From Microbacteriaceae bacterium (GTDB lineage: Bacteria; Actinomycetota; Actinomycetes; Actinomycetales; Microbacteriaceae), in contig JACMPQ010000093.1 in NCBI GenBank assembly GCA_014377425.1, positions 1 through 59,636 of the forward strand: a stretch of 59,636 bases of DNA, given 5' to 3'. Shown piece after piece: positions 26,568 through 35,578 of the stretch. A model generated the notes under the pieces. It ran no database searches and was not told the origin of the DNA. It was given only the letters and a program-made list of their open reading frames with translations. The position numbers were made by a program, and so were the translations under genes. Positions within the stretch are counted from its first letter, which is position 1, and each line of letters opens with the position of its first letter.

Positions 26568-27470
26568 ATGGGGAAGTTTGTCTATCGCGCCGCTTTGTCG
26601 GCCGTTATTGGGGTAATTCTGGTTTCCGGCGGCAGCGCCTCGGCGCAGGCCGCCATTTCTGCGCCGGCGAAGCCGCTGGCCGCTGGTACTACGGTTATGG
26701 CCCCCGGGCCGAACAATACCGGAGTGAAGTGGGGCACCGTTCTTACCAAGCACTACGGCGACCTGCGCATCACCACTCCGGGAACGGTCATCGATGGAAA
26801 AGAAATCTTTGGTCTGGTGCGCGTCGAAGCGGCGAACGTCACGATCAAGAACTCCATCGTGAGAGGTCGCGACATCACGAGCGATTCTGCTTTGATCTAC
26901 GCCGGGGCCGCATCGGTGAAGAATCTGCTGGTGCAAAACGTGGAACTGGCGCCGCTGAAGGCATCGCCGGATATCAACGGCATCAACGGGTCTAATTTCA
27001 CGCTGCGAAACGTGAACATCCACGGGGTACTAGATTCGGTGCACATCTTCGGCGACAACGTCACGGTGGAGTCGTCTTGGCTCCATAACAACCTGCACTA
27101 TGTCAACGACCCGAACTGGAATGGTGGCCCAAGCCACGATGACAACGTGCAGATCCAAAAGGGCAACAATATTCGCATTGTCAACAACACGATCAACGGG
27201 GCGGTCAACGCCGTCATGCAAATCACGCAGGATGCCGGACGCACCTCCAACGTGACCTTCGCCAACAACAATGTTGCCGGCGGGGCCTGCTCGCTGAATG
27301 TGGCGCAAAAGGCGCTGGGAGCGATTTCCGGCTTGACGATTCGCGACAACGTGATCGGGGCATCGACTTATAACTGCCCGATGATCGTCGACTCGGCGAC
27401 ACTCAACATTTCCAGCGTCACCGGCAATGTGCGTCCCGACGGCTCAGTGGCCAAGGTCGTGCGCCGCTAG
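26568..27470 (+). CDS. Secreted right-handed beta-helix protein
   Basis: 300 residues with an N-terminal signal peptide (about 1-28, hydrophobic AALSAVIGVILVSGG, probable cleavage after AQA). The mature part has a regular pattern of short beta-rung sequences rich in Asn (NVTIKNS, NFTLRNVNIHGV, NIRIVNNTINGAVN, NVTFANNNV), as in pectate-lyase-like parallel beta-helix folds. The ATG at 26568 has GGGGGAGA 5-6 nt upstream. No catalytic set could be recognised. Between glycosyltransferase and exporter genes, it could bind, cleave or edit the surface polysaccharide; that is inference. Confidence 0.75.
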   Translation: MGKFVYRAALSAVIGVILVSGGSASAQAAISAPAKPLAAGTTVMAPGPNNTGVKWGTVLTKHYGDLRITTPGTVIDGKEIFGLVRVEAANVTIKNSIVRGRDITSDSALIYAGAASVKNLLVQNVELAPLKASPDINGINGSNFTLRNVNIHGVLDSVHIFGDNVTVESSWLHNNLHYVNDPNWNGGPSHDDNVQIQKGNNIRIVNNTINGAVNAVMQITQDAGRTSNVTFANNNVAGGACSLNVAQKALGAISGLTIRDNVIGASTYNCPMIVDSATLNISSVTGNVRPDGSVAKVVRR

Positions 27471-27492
27471 CCCGCGGTACAAATGCCACTCC

Positions 27493-27530
27493 GGGGCCGA
27501 CCGTTCGCACAATTGCGAGGGGTCGGCCCC
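27493..27530 (+). terminator. Strong hairpin terminator after the beta-helix gene
   Basis: A perfect 10-bp stem, GGGGCCGACC (27493-27502) and GGTCGGCCCC (27521-27530), with an 18-nt loop and a short pyrimidine tail (TCTGTT). Confidence 0.75.
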
Positions 27531-27635
27531 TCTGTTGCGCTACCTCGCGGGATGGTGCCGGTCCGAGTCCGACATCGAATGTGCCTAGGCTAGATTTAAT
27601 GTTGGCCAAACGGCCCCGATTTTTGTGAGGTCGCC

Positions 27636-28472
27636 ATGGGGTACATCAACGAAGTGATCTCCTCGCGGGAACTTCTGGTGAACCTCACGATGCGTGAGGT
27701 CAAAGGAAAATACAAGCGCACCGTATTCGGTCAGCTCTGGTCGCTGGCCAACCCGCTGGCCGCGATGCTCATTTACACCTTCGTATTTGCATTCATCTTT
27801 AAGGCACATCCCGATCGCGGAAATCCGAGCGGACTGGATGTTTTTGCCCTCTGGCTCCTCTGCGGACTGCTGCCCTGGACGTTTTTGGCGACCACGATCA
27901 ACGCCGGACTCGGTTCGCTGATCGCCAATGCCGGGCTGGTGCAGAAGGTGTACTTCAGTCGCATTGTGTTGCCCTTGTCGAATGTTGCCGCCAGCGGCTA
28001 CAACTGGCTGTTTGAGATGGGTGTTTTGGTGGTTGCTCTCAGCATCGCTGGAGCTTTCGTGCTGCCGTGGCTGCCGCTGGTGGTGGTACTCATGGTTCTG
28101 CTCGCGCTGTTCGCGGCGGGGATTGCCCTGATGCTCGCCGTGGCAAACGTGTACTTCCGCGACACTCAGAACTTCGTCGGCATCCTGTTGCAGATCTGGA
28201 TGTATCTGACCCCGATCATCTACCCGCTCAATCTCGTGCAGGATCAGTCCGACCGAATTGGGGGGCTCTTCGGCACCTCCATCACCCTGGTAGACGTCTT
28301 TCGGCTCAACCCGATGGAAAACTTCGTCGACGTTTTTCGTCAACTGCTGTACGACAACCGCTGGCCCAACGCCAGCACCTTTCTTGTCTGCACCCTGTGG
28401 GCATTCGGCAGCTTCATCGTCGGCGTCTGGGTGTTCCGTCGTAACGAAAAGAATCTGGCGGAAGCCCTGTGA
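27636..28472 (+). CDS. ABC-2 type polysaccharide/teichoic acid exporter permease (Wzm/TagG-like)
   Basis: 278 residues with six predicted membrane helices and the ABC-2 N-terminal signature LTMREVKGKYKRTVFGQLW. The proline-rich YLTPIIYPL precedes the last helix region. With the ATPase encoded next (GTGA overlap) it should export a lipid-linked polysaccharide across the membrane. GTGAGG sits 5 nt before the ATG. It is followed by rmlC and rmlA, so the substrate probably contains rhamnose. Confidence 0.9.
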   Translation: MGYINEVISSRELLVNLTMREVKGKYKRTVFGQLWSLANPLAAMLIYTFVFAFIFKAHPDRGNPSGLDVFALWLLCGLLPWTFLATTINAGLGSLIANAGLVQKVYFSRIVLPLSNVAASGYNWLFEMGVLVVALSIAGAFVLPWLPLVVVLMVLLALFAAGIALMLAVANVYFRDTQNFVGILLQIWMYLTPIIYPLNLVQDQSDRIGGLFGTSITLVDVFRLNPMENFVDVFRQLLYDNRWPNASTFLVCTLWAFGSFIVGVWVFRRNEKNLAEAL

Positions 28473-29212
28473 GTGAAATCGCGGTTCGGGTCGAGAACGT
28501 GAGCAAAAAATTCCGACTATATAAGGAACGCAATATGACGCTCAAGGCCGCCATCATGCGCGGCAAGAGGTCGGTGTACGAAGATTTCTGGGCCCTGGAT
28601 GAGGTGTCATTCGAGGTACCGGTGGGCTCGACCTTTGGGCTCATCGGCAGTAACGGTTCGGGAAAATCCACCCTGTTGAAGTGCCTGTCCAAGATTTACT
28701 ACCCCGAATCCGGCTCCATCAGTGCCTACGGCAAGCTCGCCGCGCTTCTCGAGGTGGGGTCGGGTTTCCACCACGAACTTTCCGGCCGCGAAAACATTTT
28801 TCTCAACGGGTCGATCCTTGGAATGAGTAAAAAAGAGGTCACCCAGAAGTTCGACGAAATCGTCGACTTCTCCGGGGTGGAGCATTTCATCGACCAGCCG
28901 GTGAAAAACTATTCCTCCGGGATGTACGTGCGCCTCGGTTTCTCGGTGGCGATCAGTGTGGCCCCCGACATTTTGGTGGTCGACGAAGTTCTGGCGGTGG
29001 GCGACGCCGAGTTTCAAGAAAAGTGCCGCCAGAAGTTCATCGAATTCAAAAATGCCGGCAAAACCGTCATTTTGGTGAGTCACTCGATGGACACCGTGCA
29101 GCAGATGTGTGATAAAGCCGCCTGGCTGAAAAACGGCCGACTGGTGCAGGTCGGGGAGGCCGCTCCCACCATCCAGGCCTACCTCGGCTCACTCACCACC
29201 GGGTCGGTCTAG
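28469..29212 (+). CDS. Polysaccharide ABC transporter ATP-binding protein (Wzt/TagH-like)
   Basis: 247 residues. Walker A GSNGSGKST, signature YSSGMYVRLGFS and Walker B ILVVDEVLAVGD are all intact. The N-terminal VENVSKKFRLYKERNMTLK is typical of the Wzt/TagH group. It has no C-terminal carbohydrate-binding extension of the kind found in E. coli O8/O9a Wzt, so it should not recognise a capped chain end through such a domain. The GTG start overlaps the permease stop by 4 nt. Confidence 0.93.
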   Translation: MSEIAVRVENVSKKFRLYKERNMTLKAAIMRGKRSVYEDFWALDEVSFEVPVGSTFGLIGSNGSGKSTLLKCLSKIYYPESGSISAYGKLAALLEVGSGFHHELSGRENIFLNGSILGMSKKEVTQKFDEIVDFSGVEHFIDQPVKNYSSGMYVRLGFSVAISVAPDILVVDEVLAVGDAEFQEKCRQKFIEFKNAGKTVILVSHSMDTVQQMCDKAAWLKNGRLVQVGEAAPTIQAYLGSLTTGSV

Positions 29213-29292
29213 GAATCGACACCGGCGTGGACGGCTTCCGACGGCTTTTGCCGCCGCCGGTTCGGCTGCCGGGCACACTGCCGGTAACTCGT

Positions 29293-29298
29293 TAGAAT
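29293..29298 (+). promoter_or_regulatory. -10 element for leaderless rmlC
   Basis: TAGAAT, 7 nt before the GTG at 29306. Confidence 0.6.
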
Positions 29299-29305
29299 TC
29301 ATCAC

Positions 29306-29932
29306 GTGCAAATTCGCGAGCTTTCGGTCCCCGACTCTTACGAGATCACCCCGGTGCAGCGGGCCGATGATCGTGGAGTATTTCTCGAGTGGTATCGCTT
29401 TGACGAACTCGAGAAGGCGATCGGGCACCCGCTCACGCTGCGCCAGGCCAACACCTCGGTGTCGAAGAAGGGGGTCGTGCGCGGCATCCACTTTGCCGAC
29501 ATTCCGCTCGGCCAGGCCAAGTACGTCACCTGCACCAATGGCGCGGTACTCGACTTCGTGATCGACATTCGCGTGGGCTCGCCCACCTTCGGCCAGTGGG
29601 ATTCGGTACTGCTCGACACAGTCGACCGCCGCGCGATCTACCTCTCCGAGGGCCTCGGTCACGCTTTTGTGGCACTCGCCGACGATGCCAGCGTCAGCTA
29701 TCTGGTGAGCGACACGTACAACGCGGCCAAGGAGCATGGGATCAACCCGCTCGACACGCAGATCGGGCTGGTCTTTCCGGCCGACGCCGGGGAGGCTCTG
29801 CTGTCGCCGAAGGATGTCGCCGCACCGTCGCTTGCGGAGGCTGCCGAGCTGGGCCTGCTCCCCACCTGGGAGGCCGCCCGCGCGTTCTACGCGTCGCTGA
29901 CCACCACCTCCCCCGTAACCGAAGGCAACTAA
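29306..29932 (+). CDS. rmlC: dTDP-4-dehydrorhamnose 3,5-epimerase
   Basis: 208 residues of the RmlC cupin family. VVRGIHFADIPLGQAKYVTC contains the catalytic histidine region, followed by VIDIRVGSPTFGQWD and the SEGLGHAFVAL segment. It epimerises C3 and C5 of the 4-keto sugar made by RmlB. The GTG at 29306 is set by the -10 TAGAAT 7 nt upstream (leaderless). rmlA follows after 3 bp. It carries about 20 extra residues at the C-terminus compared with typical RmlC. Confidence 0.93.
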   Translation: MQIRELSVPDSYEITPVQRADDRGVFLEWYRFDELEKAIGHPLTLRQANTSVSKKGVVRGIHFADIPLGQAKYVTCTNGAVLDFVIDIRVGSPTFGQWDSVLLDTVDRRAIYLSEGLGHAFVALADDASVSYLVSDTYNAAKEHGINPLDTQIGLVFPADAGEALLSPKDVAAPSLAEAAELGLLPTWEAARAFYASLTTTSPVTEGN

Positions 29933-29935
29933 CTC

Positions 29936-30808
29936 ATGCGCGGAATCATTCTCGCCGGCGGATCCGGCACGAGGCTCTGGCCGATCACCAAGGGCATCTC
30001 GAAGCAGCTGATGCCGATCTACGACAAGCCAATGATCTACTACCCCCTCTCCACGCTGCTCATGGCCGGAATCAAAGAAATTCTGATCATCACCACCCCC
30101 GAGTACAACGCGCAGTTCAAGGCGCTACTCGGAGATGGCTCGGAGCTCGGCATCCGGCTCGAATATGCCATTCAGGAATCCCCGGATGGCCTCGCGCAGG
30201 CGTTCATCATCGGTGAAGAGTTCATCGGCGACGACTCGGTGGCCCTTGTGCTGGGCGACAACATCTTCCACGGCGCGGGCCTCGGAGCTTCCCTGCGCGG
30301 CAACTCCGATGTCGATGGCGCGCGAATCTTCGCCTACCACGTGTCCAATCCCCGCTCCTACGGTGTTGTGGAGTTCGACGACGATTTCAAGGCCGTCTCG
30401 ATCGAGGAAAAGCCCCTAGAACCGAAGAGCAACTACGCCGTTCCCGGGCTCTATTTCTACGACAACTCGGTGATCGAGATTGCGAAGTCGATCGAACCGA
30501 GTGCCCGCGGCGAGCTGGAGATTTCTACGGTCAACGAGCGCTACCTGGCCGCCGGAAACCTCACCGTTCAGGTGCTGGACCGCGGCACGGCGTGGCTCGA
30601 CACCGGAACCTTCGAGTCGATGATGCAGGCATCCGAATACGTGCGCGTCATTGAAGATCGTCAGGGGTTCAAGGTGGGTTGCATCGAGGAGATCGTCTGG
30701 CGCGCCGGCTGGATCAACGATGCGCAGCTCGCAATAATTGCCGCTCCGCTGGTAAAAAGCGGCTACGGCGAGTATCTGAATGCGCTGATTGTGAGCGCCA
30801 ACAAATAA
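29936..30808 (+). CDS. rmlA: Glucose-1-phosphate thymidylyltransferase
   Basis: 290 residues, normal length. The nucleotidyltransferase signature [20 protein letters not shown] is at the N-terminus, then [17 protein letters not shown] and [10 protein letters not shown]. It makes dTDP-glucose from dTTP and glucose-1-phosphate, the first step toward dTDP-rhamnose. It starts 3 bp after rmlC, so the two are one transcription unit. Confidence 0.96.
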   Translation: MRGIILAGGSGTRLWPITKGISKQLMPIYDKPMIYYPLSTLLMAGIKEILIITTPEYNAQFKALLGDGSELGIRLEYAIQESPDGLAQAFIIGEEFIGDDSVALVLGDNIFHGAGLGASLRGNSDVDGARIFAYHVSNPRSYGVVEFDDDFKAVSIEEKPLEPKSNYAVPGLYFYDNSVIEIAKSIEPSARGELEISTVNERYLAAGNLTVQVLDRGTAWLDTGTFESMMQASEYVRVIEDRQGFKVGCIEEIVWRAGWINDAQLAIIAAPLVKSGYGEYLNALIVSANK

Positions 30809-30842
30809 CACGGGCTGGGCGGGCTGCCCACCGGCACGGTTT

Positions 30843-30878
30843 TAAGGTTCGATGGCAAGCGTGAGGAAAATCAGATGA
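30843..30878 (+). promoter_or_regulatory. -10 element and possible 8-codon leader ORF before the GT2-GT4 gene
   Basis: TAAGGT (30843-30848) could start transcription near 30855. A tiny ORF (30852-30878, MASVRKIR) ends in TGA overlapping the ATG at 30875. If transcription starts at 30855 the tiny ORF's own ATG would be lost, so its use is doubtful. Confidence 0.3.
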
Positions 30879-33385
30879 AGAAGCAACGTTCCGGTGTGGT
30901 GAGCGTGATTTTGGTCAACTTTCGCGGCACCGACGACACCCTGGAGTGCGTGCGCGGACTGCAGTCGCTGAACTGGCCGGCCGACAAGCTCGAAATCATC
31001 ATCGTCGAGAACGGTTCCGGGGATGACAGCCTCGCGCGCCTCGGCGTGCTCGGCGACACGGTGACCCTGATCGAGTCCACCGCCAATCTCGGCTTTACCG
31101 GCGGGTGCAACCTCGGGGTTACCTCGGCCACCGGCGAGTTCATCGCCTTCCTGAATAACGACGCGCGCCCGCATCCGGACTGGATCTCCTCCGCCATTCA
31201 CACCTTCGGCACCGGCAAAGACATCGGCGCCGTCGCCAGCAAGGTGCTTGACTGGGAGGGTGACCGGGTCGACTTCGTCGATGCCGCCATCACCTGGTAC
31301 GGAATGGGCTACAAGCCGCACGCCGGCGAACACGACCTCGGCGCCTGGGATGACGAGAAAGACGTGCTCTTCGGCACGGGGGCGGCCATGTTCGTGCGGG
31401 CCGAGGTGTTTGAGTTGCTCGGTGGCTTCGACGACTCGTACTTCATGTTTTACGAAGACGTGGACCTCGGCTGGCGGATGAACTTGCTCGGCTATCGCGT
31501 GCGCTACCAGCCGGCCTCCCTGGCCTACCACCGCCACCATGCGTCAATGGAGAAGTTCGGTAACTTCCACGAGCTGTATCTGCTCGAGCGGAACGCCCTT
31601 TTCACCCTGTACAAGAACATCGGCGCGGAGTCCTTCGACCGCTCGGTGGCTTCCTCGCTGCTTCTCGCGGTGCGCCGCGCGGTGGGTCGCGCGGGGCTCG
31701 ACAGCGGCTCGCTCGATTTGCGGGTCTCCGGTTCCGATAAGGAGCCGCTGGCATCCGTGTCAAAGGAGGCTCTAGCCGGGCTCTATGCCATCGATCAACT
31801 TGTGGAAGCGCTTCCGGGCCTTCAGGCGCAACGCGACAAGATTCAGGCCACTCGCATGATCACCGACCGCCAAATTCGGGTGTTGCTCGGCAACACCGAC
31901 GAACCGGCCTACCCGATCGACACGTACCTCGAGGGCTACGAGAAGATCGTGACCGCCCTCGGCGTGCTCGATGAGGAACCCCGGCGGCGCATTTTGGTGA
32001 TCACCGGCGACCCGATCGGCGAGAAAATGGCCGGTCCCGCCATCCGGGCCTTCAATATCGCCAAGCTTCTGGCCATCGAGCACGAGGTTCGCCTGATCAG
32101 CAGCACCCGCGCTTCGATTTCTAGCCCCGACTTCGAGATCGCCCAGGTCTCCCACCACCGGCCGAGCTCGATCGACGAGCACGAGAAGTGGGCCGACGTC
32201 ATCGTCGTGCAGGGCCACGGCATTGCCCTCTTTCCGTCAATCGCCAACACCGGAAAAATTTTGGTGGTCGACATTTACGACCCGCTGCACCTGGAGCAAC
32301 TCGAGCAGGGTCGCCATCAGACGATGGACCTCTGGGACGCCCAGGTGGCGGATGCCACGGACGACCTCAACCGTCAGCTCACCCTCGGCGACTTCTTTCT
32401 CTGTGCCAGCGACCGCCAGCGGAGCTTCTGGCTCGGCCAGCTGGCCGCGGTCGGTCGAGTGAACCCTTACACCTACGCCCAAAACAACGACCTCGACCAG
32501 CTGATCGCTATTGCTCCGTTCGGCATTCCGGCCGAGGCACCGGTGCGCACGCGTGCAGCGCTGCGCGGCGTTGTTCCCGGCATCGGCGCTGACGACAAGA
32601 TCGTCATCTGGGGCGGTGGAATCTACAACTGGTTCGACCCGGAATCCCTCATTGAGGCCATCGGTGAGCTGTCGCAGCGGCACCCGGATCTGCGCCTGTT
32701 CTTCATGGGCACGCAGCATCCCAACCCGAACGTGCCCGAAATGGCGGCGTCGGTGCGCTCCCGGGAGCTGTCTGATCGCCTCGGGCTCACGGGGACCGTG
32801 GTTTTCTTCAACGACACCTGGGTCGACTTCGACGACCGGCAGAATTACCTGCTCGACGCTGATCTTGGGGTCTCCACGCATTTTCAGCACGTGGAAACCA
32901 CCTTCTCGTTCCGCACCCGCATTCTCGACTACCTCTGGGCCGGGCTGCCGATTGTCTCCACCGCGGGCGACTCCTTCGGCGATCTGGTTGCCGCAGAAAA
33001 GCTCGGCGCCGCCGTTCCGCAATCGGATGTCGCTGCCCTCGTGACTGCAATCGAGGTGCTGCTCTACGACCCTGCCGTCGCAGCCGCCGCCCGCACCGCG
33101 GTCGCTCGGGTGCGCGAGCAGTTCTACTGGGAGCGGGCGATGGCACCGCTGGTTGAGTTCTGCCGGGCACCGGTACGGGCCGCGGACCGGGCTCCGGCGA
33201 AGGCATCCGCGAAGGCGTCAAATAAGATCGCAGCCCGGATGTCGCTGCGCACCCCGCGCGTGGCCCCCAAGTCGGGCATCGCCCGCGACATCCAGCGCGT
33301 GCAGTACTACCTTCAAAACGGGGGCGTGCGCAGCGTGGTCGAGCGTTTTCAGGCGCGAAGGCGACGATTTCGTGATTCCCGCTAG
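30875..33385 (+). CDS. Two-domain glycosyltransferase: N-terminal GT2 fused to C-terminal GT4-like domain
   Basis: 836 residues. The GT2 domain (about 8-240) shows VSVILVNFRGTDD, FLNNDARPHPDW and YFMFYEDVDLGWRMN. A linker of about 100 residues leads to a GT-B/GT4-like half (about 365-760) with GPAIRAFNIAKLLA, WGGGIYNWFDPESL and RILDYLWAGLPIVSTAGDS. The C-terminus is basic and alanine-rich (residues 770-836). GAGGAAAA precedes the ATG. Two active domains in one chain suggest that it adds two different sugars in sequence during repeat-unit assembly. Donor and acceptor cannot be told from sequence. Confidence 0.85.
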   Translation: MKKQRSGVVSVILVNFRGTDDTLECVRGLQSLNWPADKLEIIIVENGSGDDSLARLGVLGDTVTLIESTANLGFTGGCNLGVTSATGEFIAFLNNDARPHPDWISSAIHTFGTGKDIGAVASKVLDWEGDRVDFVDAAITWYGMGYKPHAGEHDLGAWDDEKDVLFGTGAAMFVRAEVFELLGGFDDSYFMFYEDVDLGWRMNLLGYRVRYQPASLAYHRHHASMEKFGNFHELYLLERNALFTLYKNIGAESFDRSVASSLLLAVRRAVGRAGLDSGSLDLRVSGSDKEPLASVSKEALAGLYAIDQLVEALPGLQAQRDKIQATRMITDRQIRVLLGNTDEPAYPIDTYLEGYEKIVTALGVLDEEPRRRILVITGDPIGEKMAGPAIRAFNIAKLLAIEHEVRLISSTRASISSPDFEIAQVSHHRPSSIDEHEKWADVIVVQGHGIALFPSIANTGKILVVDIYDPLHLEQLEQGRHQTMDLWDAQVADATDDLNRQLTLGDFFLCASDRQRSFWLGQLAAVGRVNPYTYAQNNDLDQLIAIAPFGIPAEAPVRTRAALRGVVPGIGADDKIVIWGGGIYNWFDPESLIEAIGELSQRHPDLRLFFMGTQHPNPNVPEMAASVRSRELSDRLGLTGTVVFFNDTWVDFDDRQNYLLDADLGVSTHFQHVETTFSFRTRILDYLWAGLPIVSTAGDSFGDLVAAEKLGAAVPQSDVAALVTAIEVLLYDPAVAAAARTAVARVREQFYWERAMAPLVEFCRAPVRAADRAPAKASAKASNKIAARMSLRTPRVAPKSGIARDIQRVQYYLQNGGVRSVVERFQARRRRFRDSR

Positions 33386-33440
33386 GCGGCTGCGGCCCGT
33401 GCCGTCTTGTGACGGCGCGTTGCGAACATAGGCGAAGGAA

Positions 33441-33446
33441 TAGACT
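33441..33446 (+). promoter_or_regulatory. -10 element upstream of the coiled-coil gene
   Basis: TAGACT. Transcription would start near 33453, leaving about 60 nt before the GTG at 33516. This argues against a TTG start at 33447. Confidence 0.4.
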
Positions 33447-33515
33447 TTGACTCAGCTAACTCCGGATCTGCCCGGTTCGACAGCAACGACACCAGAAAAT
33501 GGAAAGGACCACGCC

Positions 33516-33917
33516 GTGGACAGCTCTCAGCCCACCGGATCCGCCCCGTCGGCGGTGCCGGTGACGGTGACGGTGCCGAACCCCGAGGAAATTGCTCAGA
33601 CGAGAGCTGACGCCCTCGAGGCGCAGCTGCTCGAGATCACCCACCAGCTCCTCGCCGCGAATGACACGATTGCGGGGATGAATGCTGCGCTAATCACCGC
33701 GCAGGCAACCGTTAACGAGCTATCCCAAACCGATGTCGGTGTTGCCTTCGCCCGCGTGGATGACCTCGAAAATCGCCTCGAGGCGATGCTGCATGAACTC
33801 CGCTGGACCATCAACAGCAATACCGCCGTACTCGAGCAGATGCGTCTGACGCCCACCTGGCGCATCGGCACCCTGGTCGCCCGACCGCTGGCGATGGTGA
33901 CGAGGCGTCGACGGTGA
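33516..33917 (+). CDS. Short coiled-coil protein coupled to a glycosyltransferase
   Basis: 133 residues, no recognised family. Residues 1-30 are Ser/Pro/Val-rich and disordered-looking. About 30-110 show heptad-like helices (TRADALEAQLLEITHQLL, FARVDDLENRLEAML). The tail is basic (RPLAMVTRRRR). The GTG at 33516 is chosen because GGAAAGGA (33501-33508) lies 7 nt upstream. A TTG at 33447 would add 23 residues but abuts the -10. Its stop overlaps the next glycosyltransferase start by 4 nt (GTGA), suggesting a direct partnership. A scaffold or spacer role for surface-glycan enzymes is inference. Confidence 0.72.
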   Translation: MDSSQPTGSAPSAVPVTVTVPNPEEIAQTRADALEAQLLEITHQLLAANDTIAGMNAALITAQATVNELSQTDVGVAFARVDDLENRLEAMLHELRWTINSNTAVLEQMRLTPTWRIGTLVARPLAMVTRRRR

Positions 33918-35512
33918 CCACCAAAAGACCGTTTTTTTCAGTTGTTACCCCGGTCTACAACGTCGCCCTCGACATTCTGGCCGAGACGATCCAGTCGGTC
34001 ACCTCGCAGGCGTGGCCGGATTGGCAGCTCATCCTGATCGATGATCTCTCGCCGAATCAGGCTGTGCGTGATTTTCTGGCCACGGCAGCCGCAGCCGATG
34101 ACCGAATCTCGGTAATTTACCGTGACACCAACGGCGGCATTTCCGCTGCGTCAAACGACGGTCTTGCCGCGGCTACCGGCGAGTACGTTGCCCTGCTCGA
34201 CCACGACGATCTGCTGGCACACGGAGCTTTAGCCCAGGTTGCGGCGGTGCTGTTGGCCGACCCCAAAATTGACTACCTCTACACCGATGAAGACAAAGTA
34301 GACCTACTCGGTAACCACTTTGAAACCTTCGCGAAACCGGACTGGTCGCCGGAGCGGTTGCGTTCGCAGATGTACTGCGCCCACCTCTCCGTGGTGCGGC
34401 TGCAATTGGCGCGCGACGTCGGCGGTTTCAACAGCGCCTACGATGGCTCCCAAGACCACGACTTCATCCTAAAAGTCACCGAGCGGGCCGGCCGCATCCA
34501 TCACCTCGCCGAGGTCCTATACCACTGGCGCGCCATCCCCGAGTCCACCGCATCCTCGGGAGAGGCCAAGCCCTATACCTGGCATGCCGGCCTCGCCGCC
34601 GTGCGCGCACACGTGGAACGAATTGGGCTCGACGCGACGGTGGAGCTGGGCGGCTGGTTTGGCACCTATGCGGTGCATCGTCGGCTCGACCCGACCACCC
34701 GGGTGAGTATTGTCATCCCCACCCGCGGTACCCGTGGCTTTGTTCGGGGAGACTCCCGGTCGTTTGTGGTCGAGGCGGTGCGGTCGATTTTGGCCAAGAC
34801 TCAGCACCCCAACTTCGAGGTCGTGGTGGTTGCCGACGTCTCGACGCCGGCCGACACCATGGCCGAGCTCCACGAGCTGTTGGCAGAGCGACTGGTGGTC
34901 GTTCCGTACAACAAACCCTTCAATTTCAGCGAAAAGTGCAACCTCGGGTTTCTGGCAAGCACCGGTGACATCGTGGTGATGCTCAATGACGACGTAGAGG
35001 TCATCGCCGACAACTTCCTTGCCGAGCTGTGCGGCGCGTTATCGGAGAAGGATGTCGGAATGACCGGCGCCTACCTGCTCTACGAGAGCGGAATGGTTCA
35101 GCATGCCGGTCATCGCTACGCCGAGCGTGGCTACAAGCACGCGTTTCACGAGCACTCGCTCGGAGATCCCGGGCCGTTTTGCGCCCTCACGGTGGATCGG
35201 GAAGTCTCCGGGCTCACCGCGGCGTGCATCGCGATGCGCCGCGAGGTCTTTGTCGAGGTCGGCGGCTTCTCCGAACGCCTCCCGGCCAACTTCAACGACG
35301 TCGACCTATCGCTCAAGGTGCGGGCCGCGGGCTATCGGCTGGTCTGGTTGAATCGCGTGCGGCTTTACCATTTTGAGTCCCAGTCGCGTGTCGCCAAAGT
35401 GCACCAGTGGGAGTTGGATATTCTCCGCCAGCGCTGGGGAATTCCGCGCCGCGACGCCTATTCAGAGATTGCTCCACCCGAACCCTCGCGCGGTGCGCGA
35501 GCCGGACTTTAG
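33914..35512 (+). CDS. Tandem GT2 glycosyltransferase (two GT-A domains)
   Basis: 532 residues with two GT2 domains. Domain 1 (about 6-230) has FFSVVTPVYNVALDIL, LLDHDDLL as metal site and YLYTDEDKVD. Domain 2 (about 265-500) has VSIVIPTRGTRG, VVMLNDDVEV and FNDVDLSLKVRAAG. This resembles dual-domain transferases of O-antigen and rhamnan assembly. It is co-translated with the coiled-coil protein before it. Sugar specificity is unknown, though rhamnose is plausible. Confidence 0.88.
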   Translation: MTTKRPFFSVVTPVYNVALDILAETIQSVTSQAWPDWQLILIDDLSPNQAVRDFLATAAAADDRISVIYRDTNGGISAASNDGLAAATGEYVALLDHDDLLAHGALAQVAAVLLADPKIDYLYTDEDKVDLLGNHFETFAKPDWSPERLRSQMYCAHLSVVRLQLARDVGGFNSAYDGSQDHDFILKVTERAGRIHHLAEVLYHWRAIPESTASSGEAKPYTWHAGLAAVRAHVERIGLDATVELGGWFGTYAVHRRLDPTTRVSIVIPTRGTRGFVRGDSRSFVVEAVRSILAKTQHPNFEVVVVADVSTPADTMAELHELLAERLVVVPYNKPFNFSEKCNLGFLASTGDIVVMLNDDVEVIADNFLAELCGALSEKDVGMTGAYLLYESGMVQHAGHRYAERGYKHAFHEHSLGDPGPFCALTVDREVSGLTAACIAMRREVFVEVGGFSERLPANFNDVDLSLKVRAAGYRLVWLNRVRLYHFESQSRVAKVHQWELDILRQRWGIPRRDAYSEIAPPEPSRGARAGL

Positions 35513-35578
35513 TCGCCGGATTCGTCCATCGGATTTGCCCGCCGGGCCGAGTCCTACATACTTTGGAGAATTGTCGTT

